Translations under genes and position numbers: made by a program
The notes under the pieces: generated by a model
The model's database searches: none
Seen by the model: only the letters and a program-made list of their open reading frames with translations
What the model was told of the DNA's origin: nothing
Part shown: positions 21,858 through 33,345 of the stretch, piece by piece
How the letters are laid out: every line of letters begins with the position of its first letter
Numbering within the stretch: the first letter of the stretch is position 1
Source: Panax quinquefolius
Lineage: Eukaryota; Streptophyta; Magnoliopsida; Apiales; Araliaceae
DNA length: 64,000 nt
NCBI GenBank assembly: GCA_020205615.1
Contig: CM035166.1
Coordinates: 82,389,135 to 82,453,134 of the forward strand
Reading direction: 5' to 3'

Positions 21858-24104
21858 CTACAAAGGGAATAATTTGCAAGGGTGAGCTATGACATGCTCA
21901 GCAAGTTGTATATTTATAACAATATAAGATTTGAAGAATTATAACAATTCAAATTTCGACTGATAGTTGTTACCATTTCTGGATTTCTAATTCCAACTAG
22001 TTCTGGAATTTTTTTTATCCTTTCTGTCAGTCACAAAGACTTAGAAATTCTGTTCAGATATGAGACAGGGGATCAGCCTATTCAATATCCTAGGAGTATG
22101 CATATCACCTACATTGCTCAATTACACTTACAATTTATTGTCAATATATTCATTGACTACACTTTGCTCCCTTACGGGATACTCAACTTCAGTATACGAT
22201 TGCCTTACCAAGATAATTTGGCTTGACACAACAGTTTATGCTCAATAAACAATATCATATGAATAAATAATTCATTTCTGAGTCATGCTGGAACTATAGT
22301 AATAACTTTTCAATAATAGGTAATTCAACATAGGTGTATTATATCAATGAATAGATAAAGAAGATAGAATCTTGTTCAGCGAATAAACAGGTTGATAAAT
22401 TTTGCATAAGTAATAAATTGGGTATAGAAGACTTGCCTGAGCGTAGATCAATCAAGTTATACTATTCGAACGATATTAAGTACCTATGACGTTCAAGAAT
22501 ATAAATCTAACACGTTAGTATTGATAACAATACTCAAATAAAACATTTATTTAATACCGGGTTAGATTTAATAGGGTTTGACTTTTAATACCATTGATAA
22601 ATGAACTAAAAATTTTATTTATAAAATTTGGTTATATTTTTAAATAATTTAATTATCCTTATAATATATTTTAGAAGGTTTAAAGTATTTTTAAAATATT
22701 TATTTATCCTTTAATTAAATTTTAAACCATTTATTTCTATTTATAAGTAATTTATATTTACTAAAATTTTATAAAAAACATTATTTAATATTGTTAAATA
22801 ATTTATAATCATTTATTATGATTTTTATTTCAATAATTATATTTTTACATAATTATTTAGTATTTAAAAGTAATTATTCTAAATACTTTATTAATAAGTT
22901 AATTATAAATAATATCTAAAAAAAATAAAATAATTATTACATTTTTGTAGAAATATCAGAAATAATTTATAATAATTTAATATATTTTTTAAAACTGTTT
23001 TTATAAATTATTTCTAATTTTTTATAATTTATTTCTAAAAATTTAATTTTTATCCGTCGCTAAAGCTCTACAGTGACAAAGTGTCGCTGTAGGTGTTCTT
23101 GAGTTTCTGGGCAGCCGTTGCTCGTGGTCGAGTGGCTAGTTTGACCATTAAATAACTTGGTTTTGGTAATGATTTTCGGTCAGAGCAAGTATTGGTGTTG
23201 TAGTACTCATGTAATAGTACAAGATCAAGCAATAAGCAGGCTTTAATCTACATCTAACAAGAAATTATAAAGATTCAAAGTTACTGTCAGAGCTCTTCTT
23301 GGGTTTCTGGGTAACCCAGAACAGTGGTCAAGGCAGGTCAACGGTTTTGTGGCTTGAATAACTTTGATTCTGTGTATTAAATGTATGTTTTGTTTGTTGT
23401 AACATGTAGTTTATATACCAGGGTACATATATATAACGTTAACATGAACAAATCGTAATTCTAAGATCTCTATTTATGATGGTCAAAGTACAAATAATAA
23501 CCGTTTTTCAGTTCTTCATTTTTACGAAAACCCGAAAACTCGGTCACGCTTTCGATCGACTACTTTTGACCAATAATTCCAGTAATCCTATGAGTTGTTT
23601 GTTTGATTTGAAGATCATAGATATGTAGTATGTATACCAGAGTACTAATTTATACCAAAAACATAAACAATTAACAATCAGAAGATGATTAAGCGAATTC
23701 GGTCAAAGTAGCTTGCTTAAATTGTTCTTGAGCTTTCTGGCAACCTAGAAAACCAACTTCCGTGAACAATCAACCCACTTTGACTGAATATATCTTGGAA
23801 TCTATGGTTCATCCGAACTCGCTTTTTTTCCAGATTAAAGACCTATTTGAGAAGCTACGAATATCAATCGAATTACATACCAAAACATAAACACATGAAT
23901 CAAAAGCCACGACATTCTAAATTTATTGGCCTTTTTTTCAAAATTCCCAGATTTCATAAAACGCTTAATTAAGACATCTAGATGTTATGAAAACGTGTTC
24001 TACCACTCTAGCATACTTTCTAACATCCTAATACAATATTCTAAACATCTAAACAACAAATCTAACATAAGATCAAAGAGAAATTTATGAACTAGGGTTT
24101 GCAC
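21858..24104 (-). other. Putative leader intron in F 3' LTR
   Basis: Minus-strand donor AGAAAAG|GTGCAAACC at 24104, about 100 nt downstream of the expected start site. Acceptor CCCTTTGTAG ends at 21858, with AGCTCACCC (branch A 21883) 25 nt upstream. Predicted length 2247 nt. The 5' LTR copy is 31154-28905. Confidence 0.55.
23068..23092 (-). repeat. Conserved GTCGCTR hairpin, F 3' LTR
   Basis: CTACAGTGACA..TGTCGCTGTAG: an 11-bp stem with one T/G wobble and a 3-nt loop. Confidence 0.65.
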
Positions 24105-24230
24105 CTTTTCTTGAGAAATTTATGATTCTAGCTTCTGATCTTATTGCTGATAACACCTAGGCTTGATATGGTAGGTTTATAAGTGTATCTAGGCTTTGAG
24201 AATTCGTGGGTTTGCTCAGCCCTAAGGTTC

Positions 24231-24240
24231 CTATTTATAG
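24231..24240 (-). promoter_or_regulatory. TATA box, F 3' LTR
   Basis: Minus-strand CTATAAATAG. In the 5' LTR the same position (31281-31290) reads CGATAAATAG, so the copy that would drive the element has lost its first T. Confidence 0.65.
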
Positions 24241-24894
24241 AATTTTCCAACTTGGCTTTTTGGTCATTTTTTCACCTACTTGCCTCCATAAAGATCTGAT
24301 CTGTGACTCTTCTGATGCTTGGGAGTTTGGAAGCATGTCATGTGATATTTTGAAACTTGTAATGGTGACTCCCAACCTACTTGTGAGCTAGTTGATTAAG
24401 TTAGTAGCTTAATTAGGCTTAAATCTTCACTAATCTTGATTAGGGTTTTGTTTCTAATGATTAGGAATGTTAAGTAATGTTAATTAGTACCTAATAGAAG
24501 TTTACTAACCATGATTAAGTGTTAACATAAGCTAATTAGAGTTAGATTAGCTAATTAGGGTTTAATTAACAAATTAGGGTTAGGGTTTTGCTAATTAGGG
24601 TTAGGGTTTTTCTAATTAGGGTTAACTCACTAATCCTAACAAGCACGACAAAGCGTTTTGTCAGTGTAAGCACAACAAAGCAACTTTTCAAAATAATTTT
24701 ACCGAAAAGTCCGATTATGGAAAAAAAATTTAAGCACGAGGTGTCAAGCACGACGTTTTTCGGATAAAAATTTATTCGGTCAATTTTGTCAAACCAAGTA
24801 TATAATAACACGTAACACATTCAGAACAGAGAAATTTTATTTTATATAATGGGATTTACACAAACAAGTTCTATTAGGGTTTTGGGTTTTTACA

Positions 24895-24906
24895 TTCACC
24901 CCCACT
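24895..24906 (-). promoter_or_regulatory. Polypurine tract of F
   Basis: Minus-strand AGTGGGGGTGAA directly before the 3' LTR, preceded by TTTCGAGGACGAAATTC, a word seen before the tract of many plant chromoviruses. Confidence 0.8.
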
Positions 24907-24937
24907 AATTAGAATTTCGTCCTCGAAATTACAGTAC

Positions 24938-26480
24938 ATGTTAAGTAAAAAGATGAGGATAATTCTCGCGCATTTTATCTTCAAGCTCCCATGTAGCTTC
25001 TTTAACGTTCTAATTTTTCCATATTACTTTAACCGATGCTATCAATTTATTACGGAGGACTTGCTCTTTACGGTCGACGATCTGCACAGGTTATTCTATA
25101 TAAGAAAGATTTTCTTCGATTTGGATCGGCTCATAATTTATAACGTGTTTATAATCAGGTTTGTATGGTCGTAAAACGGACACATGAAACTCATTATAAA
25201 TATGGTTTAACTCCGGTGGTAGTGCTATTTCATAAGCAACTTCACCAATTCTTCTCAAAATTTCAAAAGGTCCAATGAACCTCGGACTTAGTTTTCCCTT
25301 CTTGCAAAAACGTATCTTGCCCTTCCAAGAATACATGGCTTCCTACGCTAAAATTTCGTTGTTGACGATGTGGATCAGCGTATTTTCTTTGTCGATCTTG
25401 AGATGCTTCCAATCGTTGACGTATGATTCTGATAGTTTCAGCGGTTTGTTGAATTATTTCAGGTCCTAACATTTGTCTTTCCCCGACTTCATCCCAACAC
25501 ATAGGCGTTCTACATTTTCTTCCATATAAGGCTTCATAGGGTGGCATACCTATTCTAGCATGATAACTATTGTTGTAGGCGAATTCGACTAAAGGTAACC
25601 GATCTTCCCAACTTCCTTTGAAGTCTATGACACATGTTCTCAACATATCCTCTAATGTTTGTATGGTTCTCTCACTCTATCCATCAGTTTGAGGATGATA
25701 AGCTATACTTAGTTTTAACTGTGTTCCTAAATTTTTCTGAAGACTCTTCCAAAAATTTGAAGTAAAACGTGGATCTCGATCTGATACTTTGGAATCAGGT
25801 ACTCCATGCCTATAGATAATTTCATGAATATATAATTTGGCAAGGTGATCCAGGTTATGAGTAATTTTAATAGGTAAAAAATGAGCGAATTTAGTTAAAT
25901 GGTCAACTATTACCCAAATGGCATTATGGCCTTTTTGTGTAGTTGGAAGGCCCACTACAAAGTCCATGGTTATATGTTCCCACTTCCACTCAGGAATTAG
26001 TAAGGGTTGAAGTAAACCACTTGGCTTCTGATGTTCTGCCTTAACCCTTTGACACGTGAGACATTTACTTACCCATTCAGCTATTTCCCTTTTCATATTC
26101 GACCACCAAAAGTGTCGACTCAAATCTTTGAACATTTTAGTACTGCCAGGATGTATGATAAATTTAGAATTATGTGCTTCATTCAAAATTTCATCTTTTA
26201 AAGCTTGATCTAACGGAATCCAGATTCTATTCTCATATCTTATTATTCCATCCGTATTTATTCGAAATTTATTATACTTATCATGTGTGGAATTAGATTT
26301 AAACTTCTGACACTCTTTATTCTTTTCCTGTATCTCTTTAATTTTATCGAGCAGAGATGAAACTCCTTCTAAAATATATAATTTTTGGGTAGAGGTAGTT
26401 GGACATTCCACCTCAATTTTTAACTTTTCAAAGTCTTTTATTAACCTATCATTGGTGGTTAATACATTCAATTTTTCTTT
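24938..26480 (-). pseudogene. Element F integrase with chromodomain (broken)
   Basis: Integrase inserts the cDNA. Domains in order on the minus strand: a post-RNase H linker (about 26480-26200); an HHCC zinc finger ending CLTCQRVKAEHQKPSG; a catalytic core with D in TMDFVVGLPTTQKG and D in SDRDPRFTSNFW; a stop at about 25677, just before the block that carries the catalytic Glu (SERTIQ); then GRKCRTPMCWDE, a further frameshift near 25330, and GKLSPRFIGPFEILRRIGEV. The C-terminal chromodomain reads VQIVDRKEQVLRNKL and ATWELEDKMRENYPHLF, with a stop between them. This architecture is that of Tekay/Del-type chromoviruses. The copy is inactive. Confidence 0.82.
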
Positions 26481-27377
26481 GGAAGAGGACACTGTGAAAG
26501 ATAATGTCCTGACTGTCCACAATTAAAGCATTTGTTAAGAAGACACTCTCCTCTATGTTTCTTACTACACTTAGGACAAGGTTTTATATTATTATTACTA
26601 AAATTGTTATTAGTATTTTCTATCTTTTTCCCTGAATTGTTAGAAAAAGAATTATTCCATTTACGCTTGTTATTAAACCCACCTGAACTGGGTTCTGTCT
26701 TACTTTTCCCCTTCTCATTCTGAATCTTTTTGTCCTGATGAAAGTTAGCGAGATTTTCATTTTCACCTTCAATTATAGTGGCCTTCTCTAGTATTTTAGA
26801 GAAAGTTTTGATTTGAAGCACTGATAATTTACTCCTAATCTGAGATTTTAAACCTTCTTCGTACCTACGAGTCTTTCTAAGTTCAGTAGTCACTTGATGA
26901 GGAGCAAACCTGGATAGTTCATTAAACTTAGTCGTATCTTTGGGTTACGTGAAGATCTCCTTGTTTTAAGTCCGTAAATTTTATTTCCATTTGGTCTTTC
27001 AGGGATTGGGAAAAATAGTTTTCAAAGAACAACTCTTTAAATCTATCCCAAGGAACAATTTCAGTTTCTACTTGACCTTTGGTTGATTCCCACCAATAAT
27101 TAGCTTCACCTTTCAAGAAGAAAGTTGCAAAAGTTATCTTCTGGTTATTACTAACATTGGTTACTAGGAAAAAAATTTCTATCTCAGAAATCCAAATCTG
27201 TGCATCTACAGGTTCTAATGTACCTTTAAATTTAGGTGGTTCAACTAATTTAAAGTCTTTAAAGGATGTATTTTGGTTTACAGGTTTGTTTATTACTCCT
27301 AACATCATATCTACTAACTGTTGAGTAGAATTATTCTCATTATTCATTTCTCTTTGGGGTCTTCTGGTTGGTGGCAT
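26481..27377 (-). pseudogene. Element F Gag (frameshifted)
   Basis: Capsid/nucleocapsid protein. The likely start is the Met at 27377 (MPPTRRPQ), seven codons into the open frame. The Retrotrans_gag domain is seen as FKLVEPPKFKGTLEPVDAQ and FLKGEANYWWESTKGQVETE. A one-base break near 26935 shifts the frame before ELSRFAPHQVTTELRKTRR. The C-terminus carries two zinc motifs in the order usual for Tekay-type Gag: CPKCSKKHRGEC, then CFNCGQSGHYLSQC. About ten codons after the second knuckle the frame runs into the remnant upstream of integrase, so protease and RT are deleted. Confidence 0.8.
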
Positions 27378-27592
27378 GATTCTATAAAACAACAACAAAG
27401 ATTCACATAAGATTCTTAGATAAACAAAACATATTGTTTATTTATAACTCACAGTCTTACCACAACTTTAAACATACTAGTATTACACAAGACTATCATC
27501 AATACAAACTTTGAATGCTTCTTTATTGTACTAATATAAAGCATCCAACCTCCTATGCTACTCTCTAGAATTCATTGATATCATCAAAGGAA

Positions 27593-27970
27593 TCATGGAT
27601 CATGTGACAAACCACAGATCGATCGATAAGCAGTTTTCTTCTCCTCTACTGGATATCGAGTTACACGACGCTGCAAATCATTAAAAGTATCTTGAACTCC
27701 CAGAGATGTTTTAAGAAGTCTTGACTGAATCTCCCTCCTGCTCCTATGTGCATGGTGCAGTTGTCCTTTCAGTTGATGACTATGACTCCTTTCATCCATT
27801 AGCATACACTCAGCTAAATCTGCCCTAAACTTCATCTTATTGTTCTCACATTCTGTTGTCTGCAGCAGTGATGCCATTGCCTCATCATGCTCATCTATTC
27901 TCATTAATTGTCCAGCCACTGGATCTTCTTCTTCTTCTTCTTCTTCAAAGATCAAGCGCTTGTTGATCAT
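27593..27970 (-). CDS. Unrecognised 125-codon frame in the F leader
   Basis: An intact frame between the primer site (28215-28226) and gag (27377), starting MINKRLIFEEEEEEEDP and ending ICGLSHDP. It is highly charged, with a Glu run encoded by a GAA repeat, and a His/Arg-rich helical middle (HSHQLKGQLHHAHRSRRE). No domain is recognised. It is open although gag and integrase of the same element are broken, which may be chance for 125 codons. It could be an accessory leader protein, a captured fragment or a fortuitous frame. No equivalent was found in the leader of G. Confidence 0.4.
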   Translation of the reverse strand: MINKRLIFEEEEEEEDPVAGQLMRIDEHDEAMASLLQTTECENNKMKFRADLAECMLMDERSHSHQLKGQLHHAHRSRREIQSRLLKTSLGVQDTFNDLQRRVTRYPVEEKKTAYRSICGLSHDP

Positions 27971-28214
27971 GAAGCAATTCTTCTTCTTCTCGCATCACTA
28001 GTTATAAAAGACTCTATTTACATGCGGTGGATTGATCACTCTTTCTTCAAAGATTAGAGTTGGCCATCTATAAAAGAAAACTCCATAAATACTGGTATAA
28101 AAGTTTACACAACATAATAATTTTAATGTTATATTTTATATGTCTTTTATAAATTTTTACGGACTCGAAGACTATATACTAAGAAAACTCTTCCTTATAT
28201 CTATAGCCTTAACA

Positions 28215-28226
28215 GCTCTGATACCA
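28215..28226 (-). promoter_or_regulatory. Primer binding site of F (initiator tRNA-Met)
   Basis: Minus-strand TGGTATCAGAGC, four bases after the 5' LTR end. Confidence 0.9.
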
Positions 28227-28904
28227 AAATTGTAACACCCCCATACCTATACTCCCGTGGTATCCGGTATGGTGTTTACAGAGAATTAACATAATGCATT
28301 TAAATCTATACACCCATGGTATCTGATTCAAAATATTACATTAGATAGAGGGATTATCAGATATAATTCCCATAGATTCAAGATTCACAGTATCCCATAA
28401 CAGATGGTAATTCCCAAGAGAAATATTACTGTGTTTGGATACCCTCACTTGAATATATGAACTGTATCTGTGACTAGAGTCTATCTATCCAAAATTCAGA
28501 GTATCAGTAATAACATGAATAGTCCATATTACTAATACCCTCACCCAGATGTATAGTCTATGTTATGCGATTATATACTATCGTATCGATAGTAACCATC
28601 TATCTGAAATTCAGAGTATTAATAACAACATGAATAGTCCATGCTATTAATACCCTCACTCAGATAAATAGTTCCCGAGGATCTCAACTAGAATAGAAGA
28701 CATCTTACTTTACATCTATATATGTAAGAAAACACAGTTGCAAAAATAAAAGATGTTATATATATCATAATATTATGATTCGATTACAAAATTCTCATAA
28801 CAAGTTCTTATTACAACGTATTCATACAGACAAGAATATAATCTAATCTATGTAGGGACGCTTCCCTTTATGTACACCAGATGTTCCAGGATTATCATCT
28901 AAAA

Positions 28905-31154
28905 CTGCAAAGGGAATAATTTGCAAGGGTGAGCTATGACATACTTTCGTGAAGTTGTATATTTATAACAATATAGGATTTGAAGAATTATAACAATTCA
29001 AATTTCAACTGATAGTTGTTACCATTTCTGGATTTCTAATTCCAACTAGTTCTGGAATTTTTTTATCCTTTCTGTCAGTCACAAAGACTTAGAAATTCTG
29101 TTCAGATATGAGATAGGGGATCAGCCTATTCAATATCCTAGGAGTATGCATATCACCTACAGTGCTCAATTACACTTACAATTTATTGTCAATATATTCA
29201 TTGACTACACTTTGCTCCCTTACGGGATACTCAACTTCAGTATACGATTGCCTTACCAAAATAATTTGGCTTAATACAACAGTTTATGCTCAATAAACAA
29301 TATCATATGAATAAATAATTCATTTCTTAGTCATGCTGGAACTATAGTAATAACTTTTCAATAATAGGTAATTCAACATAGGTGTATTATATCAACAGTA
29401 TAGCAAGATAGAATCTTGTTCAAATGAATAATAAACAGGGGTTGATAAATTTTGCATAAATAATAAATTGGGTATAGAAGACTTGCTGGCGTAGATCGAT
29501 CACTGAGTTATACTATTCGAACGCTATTAAGTACTTATAACGTTTTAGAATATAAATCTAACACGTTAGTATTGATAACAATACTCAAATAAAATATTTA
29601 TTTAATAACGGTTAGATTTAATAGGGTTTGACTTTTAATACCTTTGATAAATGAACTAAATTTTATTTATAAAATTTGGTTATATTTTAAATAATTTAAT
29701 TATCGTTATAATATATTTTAGAAGGTTTAAAAGTATTTTTAAAATATTTATTTATCCTTTAAATATTTTTTAAACCATTTGTTTCTATTTATAAGTAATT
29801 TATATTTACTAAAATTTTATAAAAACATTATTTAATATTGTTAAATAATTTATAATCATTTATTATGATTTTTATTTCAATAATTATATTTTAACATAAT
29901 TATTTAGTATTTAAAAGTAATTATTCTAATTACTTTATTAATAAGTTAATTATAAATAATATCTAAATAAAATAAAATAATTATTACATTTTGTAGAAAT
30001 ATCGTAAATAATTTATAATAATTTAATATAATTTTTAAAACTATTTTTATTAATTATTTCTAATTTTTATAATTTATTTCTAAAATTTAATTTCTGTCCG
30101 TCGATAAAGCTCTACAGTGACAGAAAGTGTCGTTGTAGGTGTTCTTGAGTTTCTGGGCAGCCGTTGCTCGTGGTCGAGTGGCTAGTTTGACCATTAAATA
30201 ACTTGATTTTGGTAATGATTTTAGGTCAGAGCAAGTATTGGTGTTGTAGTACTCATGTAATAGTACAAGATCAAGCAATAAGCAGGCTTTAATCTACATC
30301 TAACACGAAATTATAAAGATTCAAAGTTACTGTCAAAGCTCTTCTTGGGTTTCTGGGTAACCTAGAACAGTGGTCAAGGCCGGTCAACGGTTTTGTGGCT
30401 TGAATAACTTTGATTCTGTGTATTAGATGTATGTTTTGTTTGTTGTAACATGTAGTTTATATACCAGGGTACATATATATAACATTAACATGAACAAATC
30501 ATAATTCTAAGATCTCTATTTATGATGGTCAAAGTACAACTAACAAGCTATTCTTCAGTGTTCTTGATTTTTACGGAAAACCCGAAAACTTAGTGCGTCA
30601 CTCGATCAACTACTTTTGACCAATAATTCCGGTAATCCTATGAGTTGTTTGTTTGATTTGAAGATCATAGATATGTAGTATGTATACCAGAGTACTAATT
30701 TATAACAATAACATAAACAATTAACAATCAGAAGATGATTAAACAGGTCGGTCAAAGTAGCCGGTTCAGCTGTTCTTGAGCTTTTTGGGCAACCCAGAAA
30801 ACCAACTTTCGTGAACGGTCAACCCACTTTGACTGATTATATCTTAGAATCTATGGTTCATCTGAACCTGTTTTCTTTTCCAGATTAAAGACCTACTTAC
30901 AGGCTACGAATATCAATCGATTTACATACCAAAACATAAACACACATGAATCAAAAAGCCCTGACATTCGGCTGTCAGACCATTTTTTCAAAATTCCCAG
31001 ATTTCATAAAACGCTTAATTAAGACATCTAGATGTTATGAAAACGTGTTCTACCACTCTAGCATACTTTCTAACATCCTAATACAATATTCTAAACATCT
31101 AAACAACAAATCTAACATAAGATCAAAGAGAAATTTATGAACTAGGGTTTGCAC
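28905..31154 (-). other. Putative leader intron in F 5' LTR
   Basis: Minus-strand donor AGAAAAG|GTGCAAACC at 31154. Acceptor CCCTTTGCAG ends at 28905, with AGCTCACCC just upstream. This is the copy that would be transcribed into the genomic RNA leader. Confidence 0.5.
30112..30138 (-). repeat. Conserved GTCGCTR hairpin, F 5' LTR
   Basis: CTACAGTGACA and TGTCGTTGTAG arms with a 5-nt loop, a slightly decayed copy of 23068-23092. Confidence 0.55.
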
Positions 31155-31925
31155 CTTTTCTTGAAAAATTTATGATTCTAGCTTCTGATCTTGTTGCTGA
31201 TAACACCTAGGCTTGATATGGTATGTTTATAAGTTTATCTAGGCTTTGAGAATTTGTGGGTTTGCTCAGCCCTAAGGTTCCTATTTATCGAATTTTCCAA
31301 CTTGGCTTTTTGGTCATTTTTTTACCTACTTGCCTCCATAAAGATATGATCTGTGACTCTTCTGATGCTTGGGAGTTTGGAAGCATGTCATGTGATGTTT
31401 TGAAACTTGTAATGGTGACTCCCAACCTACTTGTGAGCTAGTTGATTAAGTTAGTAGCTTAATTAGGCTTAAATCTTCACTAATCTTGATTAGGGTTTTG
31501 TTTCTAATGATTAAGAATGTTAAGTAATGTTAATTAGTACCTAATAGAAGTTTACTAACCATGATTAAGTGTTAACATAAGCTAATTAGAGTTAGATTAG
31601 CTAATTAGGGTTTAATTAACAAATTAGGGTTTTGCTAATTAGGGTTAACTCACAAATCCTAACAAGCACGACAAAGCGTTTTGTCAGTGTAAGCACGACA
31701 AAGCAACTTGTCAAAATAATTTTACCGAAAAGTCCGATTATGGAAAAAAAAAAAATTAAGCACGAGGTGTCAAGCACGACGTTTTTCGGATAAAAATTTA
31801 TTCGGTCAATTTTGTCAAACCAAGTATATAATAACACGTAACACATTCAGAATTGAGAAATTTTATTTTATATAATGGGATTTACACAAACAAGTTCTAT
31901 TAGGGTTTTGCGTTTTTACACTATT

Positions 31926-32456
31926 ATAGCTATTATAATTCCATGCATTGAGACCCAAGATCAGATAGATTTGGGTCCCCAAGGATACTAACAAAATAGG
32001 ACCCATGCAAATTTGGGTACCAAAATGAAGGTTAAATGTTATGACAGGAAAAGAGCTCCACGATCACAACCTGGTATCTGGACAGTGGATGCTCAAGACA
32101 CATAACTGGAAACAAAGCCCTTCTATCCAACTACATAGAAAAGGAGGGTCCCTCAGTCATCTTTGGAGACAACGGTTCGGGCAAGACAAGAGGATATGGC
32201 TCTACTGGTAATGGTGCAGTATCTTTCAGCAAGGTAGCATACGTGGAAGGTCTCTAACACAACCTTCTAAGCATCAGCCAACTCTGCGACAAGGGTCATC
32301 AAGTAACATTCCTCAACAACCAGTGTCAAGTCAGAGATTTGAAGACATTTGCTGTAAAGCTAACCGGGACAAGAGAAGGAAATGTCTACAAAGTGAATCT
32401 TGGTCAACTAAGCTCAGACGAGACAATATGCTTTCTGACAAAAGCATCTGAAGAAA
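31926..32456 (+). pseudogene. Element K protease region (broken)
   Basis: Copia pol resumes after F with IWVPK blocks. The retropepsin active site WYLDSGCSRHITG has its catalytic D at 32081-32083. GAVSFSKVAYVEGL and HNLLSISQLCDKGHQV follow, the standard end of the copia protease region, with a TAA between them near 32257. The frame is the same as that of the integrase below. The protease would mature Gag and Pol in the particle; this copy cannot. Confidence 0.8.
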
Positions 32457-33345
32457 TGAGCTAGCTATGGCATAGACGGTTGTCCCACTTAAACTTCAAA
32501 AGCATGTCCAAACTGGAATCAAAAGATCTCGTTGCAAGCCTACCTAAGTTCAACTTCGCAAAAGAAAGGCCATGCAATACCTGTCAGCTTAGAAAGCAAA
32601 CCAAAAGCTCATTCAAGAGAAAAACTGCCAACTCTATCGACAAGCCCCTGCAGTTGCTCCACATGGATCTATTTGGGTCAATTCCAACAACAAGTCTTGG
32701 AGGAAAAAGATACTCTCTAGTTATAGTCGACGACTACACCAAATTCACATCGGTATTCTTCCTAACCTCAAAGGATGAAACGAGCTCCTAATTGATCAAG
32801 ATGTTCAAACTGGTGATGAACGAGAAAGGAGAGAAAATGAAGACTATAAGGAGTGATCATGGAAGAGAATTCGACTTCTCAGAAATGGACCAGTTCCGAA
32901 CAGACAATGGCATCCGTCATAACTTCTCAGCTCCACGAACTCCTCAACAAAATGGAGTAAATTTGAAAGAAAGAAACGAACTTTGATAGAAATTTGGAAG
33001 AACTCTACTAGCGGCAGACTCATCTACCCGAATACTTCAAAGAAGTCGTCAACACTGCATGTTACACGCATAATAGATCACTGATACACTCTACGATCAA
33101 GAAGACACCCTACGAACTGTGGAAAGGAAGAAAGACAAATGCCAGCTACTTTCATGTATTCGGCTGTGCATGCTACATTCTCAACAATGGGAAGCAGTAC
33201 TTGACAAAGTTTCAACCCAAGTAAAATGAAGGAATCTTTTTTGGATATGCCACAGACAGTAAGGCCTACCGAGTGTTCAACAAGAAGACACTGAGTGTTG
33301 AAGTCTCGATTCACATCATCTTTGATGAAATAGGCTTAGACAAAA
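32457..33345 (+). pseudogene. Element K integrase (broken)
   Basis: A GAG-pre-integrase block (LWHRRLSHLNFKSMSKL, after a TAG at 32462) with the zinc-finger cysteines in CNTCQLRKQTKSSF. The catalytic core has D in HMDLFGSIPTTSLGGKRYS, D in TIRSDHGREFDFSE and the third acidic position near PRTPQQNGVNLKERNE. TAA at 32789 and TGA near 32986 interrupt it. The C-terminal half (about 32987-33345) is readable only in shifted frames (ATFMYSAVHATF in one, RVFNKKTLSVEVSIHIIFDE in another). All three catalytic residues remain visible although the gene is dead. Confidence 0.8.

Larger units (their letters stand above)
21184..24894 (-). repeat. Element F 3' LTR
   Basis: 3711 bp. The minus strand starts TGTAAAAACCCAAAACC and ends GGGGGTGTTACA. 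Order: CCCTAATT block, TATA box (24240-24231), donor (24104), degenerate GGTCAAA..CCCAGAAA repeats, GTCGCTA hairpin, AT-rich block, U5 with acceptor (21858). The whole LTR is non-coding. Confidence 0.92.
21184..31920 (-). mobile_element. Element F: chromodomain Ty3/gypsy deletion derivative (Tekay/Del-like)
   Basis: Complete ends, with flanking CTATC (21179-21183) and CTATT (31921-31925). The minus-strand order is 5' LTR 28231-31920, tRNA-Met primer site, leader with a 125-codon frame, gag, integrase with chromodomain, polypurine tract, 3' LTR 21184-24894. Protease, RT and RNase H are missing: gag is joined almost directly to the region upstream of integrase near 26480. The first ~205 bp of the LTR ends compared (21184 and 28231) differ at 5 positions, fewer per base than K, consistent with F being the younger insertion. 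It disrupts the K gag-pol junction. Confidence 0.9.
28231..31920 (-). repeat. Element F 5' LTR
   Basis: 3690 bp, partner of 21184-24894. It has the same internal order. The hairpin is at 30112-30138 and the TATA position is mutated (31281-31290). The hairpin-like GCTCA..TGAGC stem beside the acceptor is also damaged compared with the 3' LTR. Confidence 0.92.

Noticed and set aside
24540..24620. CCCTAA-like words as interstitial telomere repeat (also 9311-9735)
   Set aside because: Units are irregular AACCCTAATTAG variants inside LTRs of families E and F, not a clean CCCTAAA array.
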